33,384 bases of DNA from Sphingomonadales bacterium (lineage in GTDB: Bacteria > Pseudomonadota > Alphaproteobacteria > Sphingomonadales > Sphingomonadaceae), in assembly GCA_009993585.1 (NCBI GenBank), contig JAACTG010000121.1, forward strand, positions 1 to 33,384, in the 5' to 3' direction. The notes under the pieces were generated by a model that saw only the letters and a program-made list of their open reading frames with translations, did no database searches and was not told where the DNA came from. A program made the position numbers and the translations under genes. Shown in pieces: positions 1-8,278 of the stretch. Each line of letters starts with the position of its first letter. Within the stretch, counting starts at the first letter, position 1.

Positions 1-1
1 C

Positions 2-1408
<1,407 letters not shown>

Positions 1409-1531
1409 GAGCGCCCTGAAGCTGGAATTGACGTGGTTTGCGCGTCCCCACAACCGTGTTGAATGATCTTATCTGTTTGAAGTATTTGTTTGCCGACCTA
1501 ATGCTCTTCCGCATATTCATTACGCTTAATC

Positions 1532-1561
1532 TTGACATGCTCTCGTTGGTCCGCTCATAAT
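1532..1561 (+). promoter_or_regulatory. Strong sigma-70-type promoter of the AT-rich two-gene cassette
   Basis: A perfect -35 hexamer TTGACA (1532-1537) is followed after an 18-bp spacer by CATAAT (1556-1561), one base off the -10 consensus. Transcription would start near 1568, giving a short leader into the ATG at 1594. So E. coli-like a promoter is unusual in this GC-rich sequence and suits a horizontally acquired unit that carries its own expression signal. Confidence 0.6.
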
Positions 1562-1593
1562 TTGCCGAAGGAGCTCCTATAAGGAAACGCGTA

Positions 1594-2532
1594 ATGGCAA
1601 AGCGACAACGCAATAATTTGGTAAGTGTGTCATTTCATTATATGACTCGCTCGATCAGAGATGATAATGAAGATGACGACTATAGAGATATAGGAATAAC
1701 AGAGGACGATTTTGCAAAAATAGTTCATCGCATTCGTAACACCAGACCGATCGATGATACGGATGATGAAGTTGTTGCTCAAATAAAAGCAGGTCGCGAA
1801 TTACCATTTTTATACTATAATGAACCAGAGCCTGGGCTACATTTTGGTGATTTTGAAGGTGCATATTATGGTCAGCGTTACCGAAATAATATGCTTGGTG
1901 AAATTGATGCCGACAGCCTTAATCTTAGAAAGTTCCATTATTTGACGACACGATTGCGCGATGGTCGCGTTATAGTGGGAACAACATATCACGGACTGTA
2001 TGGCGATTACGAAGGATTGAAGAGCTGTTTCACTCATTTACTCGGAGAAGGCGCTCACATTCGATCTATGACACTAAAGAACCTAGCTACTGAGATAGGG
2101 GATGGCGAGCCTATTTCGCTGAATTTAACATATAGAAAGCGTCGCGACCGGGCGGAGCGGCGACCGTTATTCGGAAGTACTGGTGTACTTGCAATTAAAA
2201 ACTCCGATTTTGGTGAACAATTTCCGGATCGAGTAAGGGAGGTTGCTCAGGAAATTAGAGGCAACGAAGCACGTCGAAAGCATGTGTTGGCTGATATTAT
2301 CAATCGAGGTGAATTGATAACATTAGACGAAGATGAGATTATAGGATGTACCGCAGTTGTTAGGCAGGATGGGCGAACTAGAACTATCTATCTATTAGGG
2401 GATCCCTATAATTTTTCGACGAAGTTCCCGATGGATGTTCCTGTCAACAGGGCCGGGGAGACCGACAGACGTAGAGTTTTGGCAGAAATGACGCGCATAA
2501 TGCGCGAGAAGATTTTGCCTCTTATGGGATGA
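1594..2532 (+). CDS. Unrecognised 312-aa soluble protein, first gene of AT-rich two-gene cassette
   Basis: I do not recognise this protein. It starts at ATG 1594, with AAGGA eight bases upstream as ribosome binding site. Base composition is about 40% G+C by eye, against well over 60% in uvrA, and codon use is correspondingly different (many ATA, TTA and AGA codons), which indicates foreign origin. There is no signal peptide or membrane helix. The N-terminus has an acidic stretch (about residues 23-32), the middle holds aromatic and Gly-rich segments (YYNEPEPGLHFGDFEG, TTYHGLYGDYEG), and the C-terminal third is charged and helical. Its stop lies only 7 bp before the start of a small membrane protein gene, so the two are surely co-transcribed. 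A soluble partner plus a small multi-helix membrane protein is a layout shared with several anti-phage systems, for example Kiwa, but I see no sequence evidence of homology to KwaB. Confidence 0.85.
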   Translation: MAKRQRNNLVSVSFHYMTRSIRDDNEDDDYRDIGITEDDFAKIVHRIRNTRPIDDTDDEVVAQIKAGRELPFLYYNEPEPGLHFGDFEGAYYGQRYRNNMLGEIDADSLNLRKFHYLTTRLRDGRVIVGTTYHGLYGDYEGLKSCFTHLLGEGAHIRSMTLKNLATEIGDGEPISLNLTYRKRRDRAERRPLFGSTGVLAIKNSDFGEQFPDRVREVAQEIRGNEARRKHVLADIINRGELITLDEDEIIGCTAVVRQDGRTRTIYLLGDPYNFSTKFPMDVPVNRAGETDRRRVLAEMTRIMREKILPLMG

Positions 2533-2539
2533 CAACTTA

Positions 2540-3121
2540 ATGCTTCCGCTAATTCGCGATGTTTACGATACGTACAAGGGAGACGAAGAGCCACACGTGC
2601 TGCGCTTATTTGTGATGGTCCTTGCATCACTTGCCGTCGCGATCTTTAGCGTTGATTTACCTGATCATGCTCTGCCGGCAATGGCGTTGGCCATTTCTGT
2701 ACTCGCGGGCTTTACATTTACGTCATTGTTTTCAAGTCATGCCTTGGCGACTTTTGACTTACCACCTCCTAACTCAGAGAGTGATCGTAATGATTTAAGA
2801 ACATTAAAAACGTTAAGCGTAAATTTCCGGTCGCGTTCAAGACTTTTTATATTACTAGCCGTTACTGACCTTATTGGAATAATTTATCTTAGTTTAGATT
2901 TTTCGGGTGCAAAAGGATCGTTTGATTGGGTACTATTGCAATTCCCATCTTTAAACTATAATCACATTTATGAGTCGCTTACATTCGGTTTATTATTACT
3001 CCGAAGCATTATATCGTTCGTAGTAGTATTCATATTCCTCGAGTGTCTTTATACGTTTTATCGCCTTGCAGAAACTATAGTTTCGGTCGTGGATATACGA
3101 AGAGATTATATAGAGAAATAG
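2540..3121 (+). CDS. Unrecognised 193-aa four-helix membrane protein, second gene of the cassette
   Basis: The start ATG (2540) follows the upstream stop by 7 bp. There is no strong Shine-Dalgarno sequence, so translation is probably coupled. Four hydrophobic segments are visible, at about residues 20-38, 45-66, 101-119 and 146-170. They form two hairpins separated by a polar loop (about 70-100) containing a PPPNSESDRNDL stretch and a basic SRSR motif. The short N- and C-termini are charged. It has the same low G+C and foreign codon use as its partner. Small membrane proteins of this size are typical inner-membrane effectors in two-gene defence modules (membrane disruption or sensing), but that role is inference. 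The family is not recognised. It could alternatively be an ordinary cargo protein of a degenerate island. Confidence 0.85.
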   Translation: MLPLIRDVYDTYKGDEEPHVLRLFVMVLASLAVAIFSVDLPDHALPAMALAISVLAGFTFTSLFSSHALATFDLPPPNSESDRNDLRTLKTLSVNFRSRSRLFILLAVTDLIGIIYLSLDFSGAKGSFDWVLLQFPSLNYNHIYESLTFGLLLLRSIISFVVVFIFLECLYTFYRLAETIVSVVDIRRDYIEK

Positions 3122-3172
3122 TATAAGCGTGTTTGAATTAAATATCGTTTATGAGGTCGAATTGTTGTTATT

Positions 3173-3703
3173 TTAAACACCATATCTCTTATTCCCACCT
3201 GAAGTTATACAATACCGTCCACCTCTCGGCCCTATGCACACAAGACGGCCGCTGCAGGGACAGCCGCTGCCGTAGAAGTTTTGCCGCTGCGCTGGCCTGC
3301 TTTGACGTCTTGGGCGAGCAGCTGGCCGCGTAGATGAAACATGCGAACTCGAAACCCAGACTTCGCGTTCGCCGCTGGAAACTTTGAGCCATTCACCCGA
3401 CCGAGCCACGACCCGGGCCGAGCTACCTTGAGCAAGTTTGGTGAGGACGTCGCCGCTTGCGGACGGATCAGGACGGCCATTAAGCGCACTTGCGGTCACA
3501 TAAACCGTATCGTCGGTATCATAACGTAGTGCATCGCCACTGGCTGGCTCGAGTTTCGGCTCATCGATAAGATCGACTACCTCGTTTGTCTCGGCCCTTG
3601 GGGAGGATGCTGTTTCATCACCGCCCGAACACTTGCCGATCGCAAAGAGGACGATCAGGCCGATGAAGATATATCCGCAACCCGCGTTCGAAGACTTCGC
3701 CAT
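3173..3703 (-). CDS. Membrane-anchored SH3b-domain protein with C-terminal GPRGG (PBCV basic adaptor-like) motif
   Basis: I chose ATG 3703, giving 176 aa, over an upstream TTG at 3733, because GGGGCAGG lies just before it. A hydrophobic N-terminal segment (about residues 9-23, followed by GKCSGGD) looks like a membrane anchor. The lipobox is poor, so lipidation is doubtful. After an acidic linker comes a bacterial SH3-like (SH3b) domain at about residues 66-120, with the characteristic VYVTASALNGRPDPS start and GEWLKVSS/VWVSS strands. A basic Pro/Arg linker follows. The Cys-rich tail ends in GPRGGRYCITSGGNKRYGV, matching the short PBCV-type basic adaptor motif seen at the ends of many small proteobacterial proteins. 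SH3b domains usually bind cell-wall peptides, so an envelope role is likely. Its composition is nearer the genome average than the AT-rich cassette next to it. Confidence 0.85.
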   Translation of the reverse strand: MAKSSNAGCGYIFIGLIVLFAIGKCSGGDETASSPRAETNEVVDLIDEPKLEPASGDALRYDTDDTVYVTASALNGRPDPSASGDVLTKLAQGSSARVVARSGEWLKVSSGEREVWVSSSHVSSTRPAARPRRQSRPAQRQNFYGSGCPCSGRLVCIGPRGGRYCITSGGNKRYGV

Positions 3704-3865
3704 GCCTGCCCCACATTTCGCGTTACTCGGCAAGGGGCTATCCTAGTTTGTGACCGATTGCCAGCTAGGCAGCGTTCACCTTGGCGAGAAAGGTCTTTCC
3801 TACAATTTACCACCTGGCCTATATATCCGATCCCCTTTTGTTCCTCAGCACAGCGAGGCGGATCG

Positions 3866-5473
3866 ATGGACCACGAGACTTTCCCGAAGAATTCGCACGA
3901 AACCCACGTCCCCGGCCAGCCCGGCGAGCCCGCGCCGACCCTTCGACAAGCTCAGGGCGAACGGGATGTGGAAAGCCCCGCCACCGACGCCTATGGCCGC
4001 ACCCCCGATCGCTGGGCCGGGTCGGGCGATCCCGACGATCCCACCGCGGGGCTGAGCGATCGCGAATACGATATCTACTGGGCGGGCGTGCGCGACTCGA
4101 TCGCCAGATACGGGGTCCGCGCCGCGGCCTCCGCCCTGCCCGCGCCCGGCGCGACGTCCTGCGATTCCCCCGGCCATTCCCTCAGCGATCTGCCCTGCGA
4201 TCCCCGATATGATCCCGACGCCGATCCCGACGCCGCGCTCCTCCGCCCCTGGCTCAAGCAGTTCGATGCCGGGCTGCGCGATGCCGCCGATGCCGAGGCG
4301 TGCAGCGAGTCGCATTGGAACCCGCGGCGCAAGCGCGTCTTCCTCGCGACGCTCGCCGCCTCGGGCATCGTCACCGATGCCTGCCGCGCCGCCTCGATCA
4401 GCCCGCGCTCGGCCTACAATCTGCGCAACCGCGACGCGATCTTTGCCGAGGCATGGGTTGCTGCCCAGGCGCTCGCGCGGCAGCGGCTCGCCGACGATCT
4501 GCTCGAACGCGCGCTGCGCGGCCAGGTCGAGCGCATCGTCCGGAAGGGAGAGGTGATCGCCGAGCGTCACCGCAGCGACAACCGCCTCGCGCTCGGCCTG
4601 CTCACCCGCCTCGATCGCCTCGCCGCGCCCGATCTGCGCGATGCGCGCGGCCGCCTGCGCGGCGAGCCCGGCGCGCACAAGGTCCTGATGGCGCACTGGG
4701 ACGACTTTCTCGACACGATCGATCCGACGCCAATTCCTCCCCCATCGGGGGGAGTCGAAGACGATCCGCAGGATCAGCGGGACCATCCGAAGGATGGTGG
4801 AGGGGCACCTCTCGAATCGGGCGAAGCTTCAGACTACGATTCGGACGTCGAAGGTCACACCCCGGTTCACACCCGTGAACCCGTCGCTGGACGGTGTGAA
4901 CTGCGTGAACTTGTCAGGACCTTGAAGGCTTCGCGCCGTTCGGCCCCCGCCCGCGCGGCCGCCCCCGCGGCGCCTGCCGAAAGCGAGGACGAGGAGCACG
5001 AAATCTGGCAGGACAGCCAGGGTCGCTGGTGGACCGACCTTCCCCCGCCCGAGGATTTCGACGGCGTCGAGGAAGGGCGATACGGCGGCTGGGATTACCG
5101 GCGCGATCTCGACGAGGATGAACGCTTCGCGGTCGAGCAGGACGACGACGAGGACCGCGCCGAACGCGCCCGCCTCGAAGCCCTCCGCCGCGCCGCTTTC
5201 GGCCTTCCTCCCGAGGACGAGGACGACGAGGACGATGAGGATGAGGACAACGGCGACGAGGACGACGACGGAACCCAAATTCCTCCCCGGACCGGGGGAG
5301 TCGCAGACGATCGCTCCGATCAGCGGGACCGCGAAGCGGTGGAGGGGCACGTCACCCCATGGGCCGACATCGCAAAGCCAGGCGATTCCGCCGACACCGC
5401 GTCACATCAGCCGCCGCCCCCTATTGCTGACGGGCCAGAACCCGCCGCAGCTCAGCGCTTGGGCGATCCGTAA
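3866..5473 (+). CDS. Hypothetical HTH-containing protein whose gene carries four interspersed repeat insertions
   Basis: The start is taken at ATG 3866 (535 aa, GAGGCGG upstream), although the frame is open back to 3758. The best-conserved-looking part is about residues 150-260, with NPRRKRVFLATLAASG and VTDACRAASISPRSAYNLR forming a helix-turn-helix of the kind in phage terminase small subunits and other DNA-binding proteins; a helical, Arg-rich stretch follows. The C-terminal half is low complexity: Ala/Pro-rich, then strongly acidic Asp/Glu runs. Four repeat elements sit in frame inside the gene (3937-3965, 4732-4806, 4851-4917, 5278-5350), so much of the protein is translated repeat DNA, for example the PIPPPSGGVEDDPQDQRD segment. 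The 3' end overlaps a convergent small gene by 22 bp. A role in DNA binding is only inferred, and the full-length protein may not be uniformly functional. Confidence 0.75.
   Translation: MDHETFPKNSHETHVPGQPGEPAPTLRQAQGERDVESPATDAYGRTPDRWAGSGDPDDPTAGLSDREYDIYWAGVRDSIARYGVRAAASALPAPGATSCDSPGHSLSDLPCDPRYDPDADPDAALLRPWLKQFDAGLRDAADAEACSESHWNPRRKRVFLATLAASGIVTDACRAASISPRSAYNLRNRDAIFAEAWVAAQALARQRLADDLLERALRGQVERIVRKGEVIAERHRSDNRLALGLLTRLDRLAAPDLRDARGRLRGEPGAHKVLMAHWDDFLDTIDPTPIPPPSGGVEDDPQDQRDHPKDGGGAPLESGEASDYDSDVEGHTPVHTREPVAGRCELRELVRTLKASRRSAPARAAAPAAPAESEDEEHEIWQDSQGRWWTDLPPPEDFDGVEEGRYGGWDYRRDLDEDERFAVEQDDDEDRAERARLEALRRAAFGLPPEDEDDEDDEDEDNGDEDDDGTQIPPRTGGVADDRSDQRDREAVEGHVTPWADIAKPGDSADTASHQPPPPIADGPEPAAAQRLGDP
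3937..3965. repeat. REP-like palindrome (CTTCGACAAGCTCAGG type)
   Basis: The element reads CCCTTCGACAAGCTCAGGGC followed by GAACGGG. CCCTTCG at the left pairs with CGAACGGG at the right as an imperfect palindrome. From general knowledge, close variants of this word recur many times in sphingomonad genomes. Here it lies in frame inside the 535-aa gene and encodes TLRQAQGERD. Confidence 0.7.
4732..4806 (+). repeat. Hairpin repeat family A, long form, copy inside coding sequence
   Basis: The left hairpin is built on CTCCCCC..GGGGGAG. A middle hairpin GATCC-GCA-GGATC and a right hairpin ACCATCC-GAA-GGATGGT follow, ending in GGAGGGGCAC. The copies at 5278-5350, 32074-32123 and 32470-32523 share both ends and the hairpin positions but differ in stem sequence. 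It is translated in frame within the 535-aa protein. Confidence 0.85.
4851..4917 (+). repeat. 67-bp repeat family B, copy 1 (inside coding sequence)
   Basis: It contains GTTCACACC (4865-4873) and its exact reverse complement GGTGTGAAC (4893-4901), plus the small palindrome GTTCACACCCGTGAAC. The reverse complement of 29875-29941 matches 58 of 67 positions by hand alignment, with no gaps. The 9-bp stem is identical in both copies. Confidence 0.85.
5278..5350 (+). repeat. Hairpin repeat family A, long form, second copy inside coding sequence
   Basis: It has the same order as 4732-4806: AATTCCTCCCC..GGGGGAGTCG, middle hairpin GATCG-CTC-CGATC, right hairpin ACCGC-GAA-GCGGT, then GGAGGGGCAC. The stems differ in sequence from the other copies yet stay paired. 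It directly follows the Asp/Glu run and extends the C-terminus of the 535-aa protein. Confidence 0.85.
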
Positions 5474-5640
5474 TCGGGCTTGCCGCCGCCGCCCGATCCC
5501 GGCCCGGCGTCCTCGTCCTTGGGATAGGCGTCGGGGCTCGTCGTGCCGACATTGGGGCGGTCCTCGACGGGGCGCGGCGCCTCGGCGGCGTCGGCGGTGT
5601 CGGCGGTGTCGTCGGGCGTCTGCTTGGTGTCTTCGGTCAT
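5452..5640 (-). CDS. Small acidic hypothetical protein (62 aa)
   Basis: ATG 5640 is preceded by AGGAAG at good spacing. The product is hydrophilic, rich in Asp, Pro, Thr and Gly, and lacks any hydrophobic segment, so it is probably an intrinsically disordered cytoplasmic protein. The last 22 bases overlap the end of the convergent gene at 3866-5473. I do not recognise a family. The good ribosome binding site and compact size favour a real gene, but low-complexity GC-rich sequence can mimic open frames. Confidence 0.5.
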   Translation of the reverse strand: MTEDTKQTPDDTADTADAAEAPRPVEDRPNVGTTSPDAYPKDEDAGPGSGGGGKPDYGSPKR

Positions 5641-5845
5641 TCCGGCTTCCTGGCTGTCGCCGGATCAACGACGCGCCTTCCCGCCGGTTCCGCTCGCCGG
5701 CACCTGCCTGCACATATGCCGGCACCTGCTGCACAGATGAACGCCGCCTGCGCCGCGCGTTGCATCCGGTTCAGCCGGCCGCGCGTAACCCTATCGTTAC
5801 CTCTTCGCGCCTATGCGGATGGGACCGCGGCGAAAGGAACCGGCA

Positions 5846-6022
5846 ATGCGTATCAGAATCGGGGCATTCCAGCTCGGCCTTGCCGTCTTCGCCGCGACCG
5901 GCGCCGTCATCCTCGCCCCCGCGATCGCCCCCGCCCGCGCCCCCGCCGCCGCGTCGGCCCAGCCCGCCCCGCTCGCCGCGCCCGCCCCCGCGCCGGCCGC
6001 CGACCTTCGCCCGCGCTCGTAA
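5846..6022 (+). CDS. Small putative exported or membrane-anchored Ala/Pro-rich protein (58 aa)
   Basis: ATG 5846 follows AAAGGA at suitable distance. Residues about 1-27 look like a signal peptide or membrane anchor (MRIRIG followed by a long hydrophobic run ending near APARA). The rest is Ala/Pro repeats. No family is recognised. Low complexity and short length make this tentative. The next gene, 196 bp downstream on the same strand, also encodes an exported protein. Confidence 0.4.
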   Translation: MRIRIGAFQLGLAVFAATGAVILAPAIAPARAPAAASAQPAPLAAPAPAPAADLRPRS

Positions 6023-6218
6023 CGCCGCCGCGAGAACGACCGTGCCAAAGGCCGAATGCAGCACCGCCATTTCGCCAAGCGCTTGAATAATCGTCCGCTT
6101 GTGTCGAATTGCACTTGTCAACGCACGCCGGGTTGCGCAGGTTTTACTTGCCGCGCGAGGGGCGCGGAGCGGGAAGATCTTCGTAAACGAAGACTTCCAT
6201 GATCCAAAGGGGGGATGA

Positions 6219-6980
6219 ATGAAGAGATTTGCTGTAGTCGCGCTGGCGACCTTTGCCGCGTGTCCGGCCTTTGCCCAGGACACCGAACCGACGACCGATA
6301 CCCCGGTCGAAACCGCGGTCGCGCCCGATTCCGCCGCCGCGACGCCCGCCGCCGAACCCGCCTTGCCGGTTCCCGCCGCCGCGACAACCGCCGCCGAACC
6401 CGCCTTGCCGGATCCCGACCGCTGCGAACTGCATGTCTGGGCCAGCGACCAGTATGAATCGGTGTCGATGGGTTTGTTATCGAGTTTCGGGCTGGTCGGC
6501 GCATTGCTCGACCAGGCCGGTCGCGGCAAGGAAAAGGTCACCATCAAGGACTTGATGGCTGAATATCTCGATCCGGCGACGCAGTTTGCAACGCTCGAAA
6601 CGCTCGATCCCGCAGCAAAGCTTGGCATGCCCGGCGCCGAAATCGTCTGGCACGACGATATGCTGACGCTCGCCCAGCGCAAGAATATCAAGAAAAACAA
6701 GCGGCGGTTAAGCGATTCGCAGGCGAGCTGCTACGGAGAGCTTATCAACGGCGTCGTCTTCTATCATCGCGCCGCCATGCATGGCAGCAATCTGTTCGGC
6801 GGCTTCATCTATCGCGATTTCAGCGACAGCAACGAGCCGCGGGTATCGATCGGCAAGGTCAAGAACCCACTTGAGAGCTTTCCGCCCGACAAGCCCGAGG
6901 ACGAGGCCGAGGCGAAAACCGAACTGGTTGATGCTTGGGCGAAGGACTTCAATGAATTCATCCAGAAAAAGCTGAAATAA
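6219..6980 (+). CDS. Exported hypothetical protein (253 aa)
   Basis: ATG 6219 is preceded by AAGGGGGG. A classical signal peptide is visible with a cleavage site after CPAFA (about residue 19), so the product is periplasmic or outer-membrane associated. A low-complexity linker follows, containing two copies of an AAEPALP unit (about residues 40-65). The remaining domain (about 66-253) has one early Cys in RCELHVWASDQYES, another in SQASCYGELI, and a charged, helical C-terminus. The two Cys could form a periplasmic disulphide. I do not recognise the domain. A strong hairpin just after the stop (6993-7031) marks the end of the transcript. Confidence 0.8.
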   Translation: MKRFAVVALATFAACPAFAQDTEPTTDTPVETAVAPDSAAATPAAEPALPVPAAATTAAEPALPDPDRCELHVWASDQYESVSMGLLSSFGLVGALLDQAGRGKEKVTIKDLMAEYLDPATQFATLETLDPAAKLGMPGAEIVWHDDMLTLAQRKNIKKNKRRLSDSQASCYGELINGVVFYHRAAMHGSNLFGGFIYRDFSDSNEPRVSIGKVKNPLESFPPDKPEDEAEAKTELVDAWAKDFNEFIQKKLK

Positions 6981-6992
6981 TTCGCGTGGCCA

Positions 6993-7031
6993 ATTGCGGT
7001 GACTGGACCCTGCAATTCCAGTCACCGCAAT
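6993..7031 (+). terminator. Perfect 15-bp hairpin after the 6219-6980 gene
   Basis: ATTGCGGTGACTGGA (6993-7007) pairs perfectly with TCCAGTCACCGCAAT (7017-7031) around a 9-base loop, 12 bp after the stop codon. No T-run follows on either strand, so it may be a 3' mRNA-stabilising structure or a non-canonical terminator. It could also be a protein-binding palindrome. Confidence 0.5.
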
Positions 7032-7250
7032 GCTGACCGGCGCGAAGGGTCGGGGGCGGTCGCCGCATCGGCCTGCGCAAACCCGTATTTCCTTGCATTT
7101 GCGCGGGGATTGGCGCATAAGGATCGCGCTACAGTCGCATATCGACGGTCTACGGCGCTTTGCGGCTCCCTATCTCCTTCTTTCCCTGACGGCCTTGGGC
7201 ATCGGCGTACCGGTTGTCGGCACGCCGTCACGATTTGAAGGAATACGAAT

Positions 7251-7463
7251 ATGGCTACCACCGGAACGGTAAAGTTTTTCAACGGCGACAAGGGATATGG
7301 CTTTATCGCTCCCGAAGACGGCGGCAACGACGCCTTCGTTCACATCTCGGCCGTTCAGGCTGCCGGCATGGACACGCTGCAGAAAGAACAGCGCGTGACC
7401 TACGAGCTCGAGACCGGACGCAATGGCAAGACCAGCGCCGTCAATCTCCAGTCGGCTGACTAA
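7251..7463 (+). CDS. Cold-shock domain protein, CspA family (70 aa)
   Basis: A single OB-fold cold-shock domain fills the protein. RNP1 is visible as KGYGFI, the RNP2-like strand as AFVHIS, and the typical start as GTVKFFNGDKGYGF. Such proteins bind single-stranded RNA and DNA and act as RNA chaperones in the cytoplasm. GAAGGA precedes the ATG. About 270 bp upstream contain no other gene apart from the 6993-7031 hairpin, leaving room for the long structured leader common in csp mRNAs. The gene ends in a strong terminator (7486-7525), so it is probably monocistronic. Length and motifs leave no doubt about the family; which Csp paralogue it is cannot be told. Confidence 0.97.
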   Translation: MATTGTVKFFNGDKGYGFIAPEDGGNDAFVHISAVQAAGMDTLQKEQRVTYELETGRNGKTSAVNLQSAD

Positions 7464-7485
7464 ACCCAGCCCGCGGATTTAGACA

Positions 7486-7525
7486 GGGCGGCGGCGCGTT
7501 CATTCGCGCCGCCGCCCTTTTTTTT
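7486..7525 (+). terminator. Rho-independent terminator of the cold-shock gene
   Basis: A perfect 13-bp GC stem, GGGCGGCGGCGCG (7486-7498) with CGCGCCGCCGCCC (7505-7517), and a 6-base loop are followed by eight T residues (7518-7525). Confidence 0.95.
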
Positions 7526-7541
7526 GTCCTTTTGGCGAGGT

Positions 7542-8165
7542 CTAGTGTTCGGTCGGCTTGTCGGTCATCCCCGCGGCCTTGGCCTCGAACTTCGCCGCCA
7601 GCCTTTCCATCGCCCGGCCGAGCGTCATCGACAGCGTCGCGGCGATCTGCTCGCCCAGCTCCTCGGCGCTCTTTTCCGCCCGCTTCGCCGATTCCTTGAA
7701 ACTGCCCTTGGGCTTGTCGCCGGCCTCGACGACGATCTCGACGTCTTCGTCCCGGTTGCGCCGGTCGCGTGCCTGCGCCGCGATCCCCGCCGCCGCCGCC
7801 ATCATCCCCGCCGCCGCCAGGTCGCGAGCGAGCGGACCGGTGGCAAAGCGCCACGCCTCGTTCGCCTTGCGCCGCAGCTCGTCGGGGATCTCGATCGTCT
7901 CGTCGGCACCGCCCAGATGGATGCGGACATGCGCCTTGCGCCGCCCGCCGTCGCTCTCGCCCTCGGCCGGGCGGGCTTCGCGCATCGCTTCCTTGGCTTC
8001 GCGCATCTTGTCGCGCGCCTCGCGCATCTTCTCCTGCGCCTCGCTGCGCGCCTCGGCGGCCAGCGCGCGCGCTTCCGCCATACGGGCCTCTGCCATCTTG
8101 CGCGCCGCCTTGGCGGCCTTGCGGGCCTGTTTCGCCGCCTTGTCCGCTTTGTCCTTCTTCGCCAT
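7542..8165 (-). CDS. Lys/Ala-rich coiled-coil hypothetical protein (207 aa)
   Basis: ATG 8165 is preceded by AGGAG at 7 bases, so longer upstream extensions of the frame are discarded. The N-terminal third (about residues 1-65) is a highly charged Ala/Lys/Arg/Glu helix with repeated AEAR and MREAR units, which should form a coiled coil or bind nucleic acid. The central part (VRIHLGGADETIEIPDELRR) looks like two strands plus a helix. A hydrophobic Ala/Met stretch near residues 115-130 (AAAGMMAAAAGIAAQA) could be a membrane-touching helix. The C-terminal part is again amphipathic. Phasin- or histone-like roles come to mind from composition alone; there is no firm family. It is convergent with the cold-shock gene. 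Confidence 0.75.
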   Translation of the reverse strand: MAKKDKADKAAKQARKAAKAARKMAEARMAEARALAAEARSEAQEKMREARDKMREAKEAMREARPAEGESDGGRRKAHVRIHLGGADETIEIPDELRRKANEAWRFATGPLARDLAAAGMMAAAAGIAAQARDRRNRDEDVEIVVEAGDKPKGSFKESAKRAEKSAEELGEQIAATLSMTLGRAMERLAAKFEAKAAGMTDKPTEH

Positions 8166-8278
8166 CGTCGACTCCTGTACGCTGTGTGTTATAGATGTAG
8201 GACACCGGCGCAGCGATTGCAAGATGGGAACGCAAACCGCGCGCGGATGTTGACCCCTGGCAAACTGGAGAGAAAACC

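Noticed and set aside
1594-3121. Identification of the AT-rich pair as the Kiwa system
   Set aside because: The size pattern is similar (small membrane protein plus about 310-aa protein), but the gene order is reversed and I see no sequence similarity to KwaA or KwaB.
1409-3172. Attachment sites or direct repeats bounding the AT-rich cassette
   Set aside because: Only a 7-bp word (CCTGAAG) is shared near both edges; this is expected by chance and no integrase or tRNA target is present.
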